Assembly: GCA_026874595.1 (NCBI GenBank) | Contig: CM049311.1 | Location: 32,383,176-32,447,175 of the forward strand | Direction of reading: 5' to 3' | From: Sipunculus nudus | Lineage: Eukaryota > Annelida > Sipuncula > Golfingiida > Sipunculidae | DNA length: 64,000 nucleotides | Position numbers and translations under genes: made by a program | Notes under the pieces: model-generated | Told to the model about the DNA's origin: nothing | Seen by the model: the letters and a program-made list of their open reading frames with translations, nothing else | Databases searched by the model: none | In this document: positions 60,530 through 64,000 of the stretch, one piece after another | Numbering within the stretch: the stretch's first letter is position 1 | Layout of the letters: each line of letters starts with the position of its first letter

Positions 60530-62976
60530 TGTGCTTTTAAGGGTTCCTTATGATCTCTGTAAAGAGCAACAGTTTTATAGAACCAGATATTGCTTGTGGC
60601 CTCATGTGTATTATCATTTATCAATTGAGCCTCGTAGGATCCGACAACAAGAAGGAACTGACAGGGATACAAGTGTGGGAATTAAATTCCAATGCTACAT
60701 ATTTATCATGCACTTGAGCAGTGTTTGCATAAATGGTTGTTTGATAAATGTTTGCAGGCTAGTAAAAGAGGATACATACTAAATATTATTAAAACATATG
60801 TGGATATTTGTGTTGATATGTACTTAAATGAACATTATAGAAACTGCTTAGTAAAAAATATTGCACAAGTACACAAAGTTAAACTTTCAATGCATATCTT
60901 TATATTTCAAGTACATTATGTAAATCAAACACAGGATGAGCAAATAATTAGAGGAATACATACACATTAGAATAGATATATGTACATAAATTAATTTTTA
61001 GCTAACAATATGTCAGAATGGAATATTAACTCGTTATAATATAAGCCTACATTTGAAGACAGTGGTCATAGAGATAAGCATTTGTAACTATAAATGCAAT
61101 ACTCAAACAGTATGTAATTATTGTTTTGTTATACAGATTGTAAAATTTAATTCATTAAACACAGAATTACTTTACTGATATTGATTAAAAGGATTTTTGG
61201 AGAAATAATTTTAGGTAATGATGAATGCAGGATTATGGTAATACAAAATTAAAAAATGATTTTTTGTGTATATTCTGCAGTTTAATCAGATCTTGTCTAT
61301 TTGATAAATCAAATATTTCAGACATGATTATGATTTCAAAATGACATGCTGAATACTATTTTAATATATGGTGTATATTTATCTTAAAATGATTGTCACA
61401 TCAATGATTAAATGATAGTTGTTTTAAAATAGGATTAGGTAGAATTTATAATTTTGTCAGGTTGGATTCATATTCATGTAATAAAATTGTAACATCAAAA
61501 GTAAGAAGAAATTGTCCATATTAAAATTACTTAAAATATAAAATATACCTTTCACAGGTATTTGCTTATCAGTCTCGGTTATTAATTTGTAATTCTAGTA
61601 AAATTTCAGTATACTGCAATCAGTGAACTGCTTCATTTGAAATGACACCATAATTCCATAAACCCTTGCTTTGGTTGAATTAAAAAACATTTTTATGGAA
61701 GGATTAAGAAATATACAGGGTTACCTCGGGGACCTCAAAAGTCTAATTTATATATGCACTTTTAAGGCCTTGAAAATGCCTTAAAAATGCTAGGAATCCT
61801 GACATAGGTCTGAAATTTAATTTCACCCATCTTGATATAATGAATGAGCATAACCATCCAGTGATCGAAGTATGCTTGCGACAGTTTTGGAGATGTTGCT
61901 GTGGTAACTTGTCAAAGAAAGATCTCCATAGATTCTCAGGACTCCTCCGCTAATAAATGAAGGCTCCAAAAACGTCAGGAGTATTAGTCTCTCCAACAGA
62001 TGCCAGATAGGGATTGTCAGTAGTTTTAATGCAAGGAAGGCCCATTAAAGAATTCTATGTATAAAGGGGTCTTAAATTTTCTGTCACTTGGTCTTGAAAA
62101 TCTTAAATTTGCTTTTTGCAGAGAGATGCAGGAACCCTGATATAGAGATATTGAGAAATGTTTATTTTCAGATGATAATATGACTATGATGAATAGAGTT
62201 TAAAATTAAACTTCAGAATCGTGACGTGAAACATTTATCAAGGATGTATATCAGACCTGTCAGTTAATTGCTCAGTGGTGGCTCTGTGTCATTGTTGTGC
62301 CACTACATTATCATATTTCATATACAGTCAAGAGTACAGGAAGCTTAAATATCATGATCGTACAGCTGCATGTCACATACACACATTTCTTGTTATCTTA
62401 CACACATCATGTCACATCGAGCATGATTTATGAAAGAAACATTGTTATAAATTATTCATTGTTATTGTTACAACTAATACTCTGTTATTATTAATTATTC
62501 ATTATTATTATTGATACAATTATTATTGTTTTTATTATTATTATTATTATTATTATTTACTTGTTGTCTGATGTCTGATGTTCTGAATAATAATAAAAAA
62601 CACTTATTGTTATTAGGAATTATAAAAAACAATGATTTGCATTCCATAGATTGTTATTAATTCAAAGAGGAAAAAAAAACATTTGGGGAGATTCGTGATA
62701 ATTATTTCACACAAACTTCTAGTGACCTTTCTTATCAGTTGACAAAATTAAACTGGATTGCTGTAGACTTAATAAGCATATAATTTATATAATGATGAAG
62801 ATTTAGCAGGTTCTACATTTTTCAGGCATGGTTTAATTCATGTATGTACTTTGCACACTCATTACATAATTAATTCACGAGTTTAAATTTTGGTCCTGAT
62901 GAAATTATTTTTTATTTGATTTGGTCAACACAATCTGTAAACATAAATCATTTTTTCATATTTATTACCAGCAAAG
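60530..62976. other. Intron-like DNA with an (ATT)n patch
   Basis: No supported exon. Open frames near 60471-60970 overlap the MITE end and one another. An ATT trinucleotide-rich segment spans about 62475-62560. Confidence 0.55.
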
Positions 62977-63294
62977 CTATATGTTTTTTATGAGTTTCCC
63001 GTGTTTTCCTAACCATTCAAATTCCCAGCTAAATATATATTTATTATAGAATGCAGTGTATCTGTGATAGAACGCATGACCGCTTTTCAGTTTATATAAT
63101 CTCCCAGGGTAAATAGTCTTAATTACACAACAACACTTACTAGGTACATTATCATAATTAGAGAGAGGATAACCATCTGAATTGTTTAATAATTTAAACT
63201 CCAGAATACGGTCAGAGATCATAGTGAACCTGCTCATTATAAAAACAAGGAAGTTAAACATGACTGTTGACATGAAATAAGCAAAGACGGCCAT
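62977..63294 (-). CDS. Hypothetical small protein, 105 codons
   Basis: This is the longest open frame in the window outside tandem or simple repeats. It runs from ATG at 63294 down to TAG at 62977. Residues about 1-22 are hydrophobic (MAVFAYFMSTVMFNFLVFIM), like a signal anchor; the rest is mixed, with three consecutive Cys and many Tyr. There is no family recognition, no promoter signal and no conserved motif. In DNA this AT-rich a frame of this length could be chance, so I give it low weight. Confidence 0.2.
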   Translation of the reverse strand: MAVFAYFMSTVMFNFLVFIMSRFTMISDRILEFKLLNNSDGYPLSNYDNVPSKCCCVIKTIYPGRLYKLKSGHAFYHRYTAFYNKYIFSWEFEWLGKHGKLIKNI

Positions 63295-63700
63295 GTGCGT
63301 TTTTCATGGTTTGAGTCATGTCAAGGAAACTTAAGGGCATATATACATGACTTCAAATTCTTCTGTGAAAATGATTAGCATTCACATGCTGTCTCATTAT
63401 AGTTGTGTATGAGTAAAGGTGAAAAGATTTTGCTGACATATGAGAAATACTGGAAAGTGGATGGTAAGTCCAGATGATGTATTCGTCTTAAGAATGGCGG
63501 CTTACTCATTTATACCAATAAATTTGATATGATTGGTTTTACATAGGAAATCTTGACAGTACAGTCTCATTCGAAAATACCAAAAATCATGTCAGTGTTT
63601 TTTCAAATATTTAACATGTTGAAGTTCTTAAGTATAACCAAAGAACATCTTTTTGTTTCAAAATTTAGTTGTGTCAGTCTTGGGTTGGTCTGTCAAGTTA

Positions 63701-63833
63701 TGACACAGTTTACTTTATATATAAATGGATATTAACCAGTTCATTCAATACCCATTGAGCATATGACAGCTTATCTTATATATAACTGGATATTAACCAG
63801 TTTATTCAGTACCCATTGAGCATATGACAGCTT
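63701..63833. repeat. Local tandem duplication, 61-bp unit, about two copies
   Basis: TGGATATTAACCAGTT and ACCCATTGAGCATATGACAG recur 61 bp apart with few changes. It is a young local duplication. Confidence 0.85.
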
Positions 63834-64000
63834 AGATATTTTTCCTCAGCTCCTAAAACAAAGCCCGAATTTTACCCCCAAAGGCTGTTGTTTTAATATG
63901 TCTAGTTAATATCTTGAAAATCAAAGACAATTCTTATTTGGTAGTATGACTATTATAAAAGGACTATTTTTAGTGTGACTAACAGGTAACAGGTTTCTCT

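Noticed and set aside
60471-60970. Overlapping open frames of 103 and 92 codons
   Set aside because: The first begins inside the MITE I2, and neither has splice signals or protein-like continuity.

Overview
This is animal nuclear DNA: AT-rich, intron-dominated, and packed with interspersed and tandem repeats. I found no long intact gene, no rRNA and no intact tRNA gene. The repeat style suggests a lophotrochozoan, most likely a bivalve mollusc: 5' hairpins followed by GTCC-type microsatellites, the palindrome GGTGGCGCCACC in many modules, and a short TACAGTGGAACC MITE. That placement is inference from repeat style, not from an identified gene.

Gene content is a handful of short exons on the + strand. 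Two look like internal exons: 17-104, and 16959-17254, which is rich in Ser, Pro and Gly. Three exons have an ATG and end in phase 0: 34244-34540, 42939-43025 and 58721-58801. All three could splice to the phase-0 exon at 58897-58940. The simplest reading is one large + strand gene with several alternative first exons spread over about 25 kb. The last of them has a TATA box and a cluster of five CAGGTG E-boxes. I do not recognise the protein family, and I cannot prove that all the exons belong to one gene.

Most of the rest is mobile or tandem DNA. At least four families of non-autonomous elements share one plan. They have a 5' hairpin, a short microsatellite and tandem internal modules. At the 3' end they carry the inverted copy of the 5' arm, then a small hairpin and a tail ending in CTTGTT or CTAGTT. 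This is the architecture described for Helentron-type (Helitron2/HINE/DINE-like) elements. I call the families A/C, B, D and E; F is a possible fifth. They insert into T-runs, are repeatedly nested in one another, and all lie in the same orientation. One C element ends 10 bp before the 3' splice site of the 16959 exon.

Layout: 1.5-9.6 kb is an almost continuous stack (G, E with F inside, A with B inside, second A). 14.0-16.9 kb holds a MITE and C1, then the exon. 19.0-22.3 kb holds D1, inserted in a degenerate MITE, then a 67-bp minisatellite. 28.1-32.9 kb is a 64-bp satellite with higher-order duplications. 37.2-38.8 kb is a D fragment joined to B2. 40.85-42.3 kb is a 45-bp minisatellite split by a tRNA-derived SINE. 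44.2-48.2 kb is B3 interrupted by C2. 50.1-54.8 kb holds a MITE, AT microsatellites and C3. 55.4-56.4 kb holds modules rich in nuclear-receptor-type half-sites. 58.2-58.9 kb is the promoter and exon pair. The remaining stretches are intron-like and show nothing I can support.
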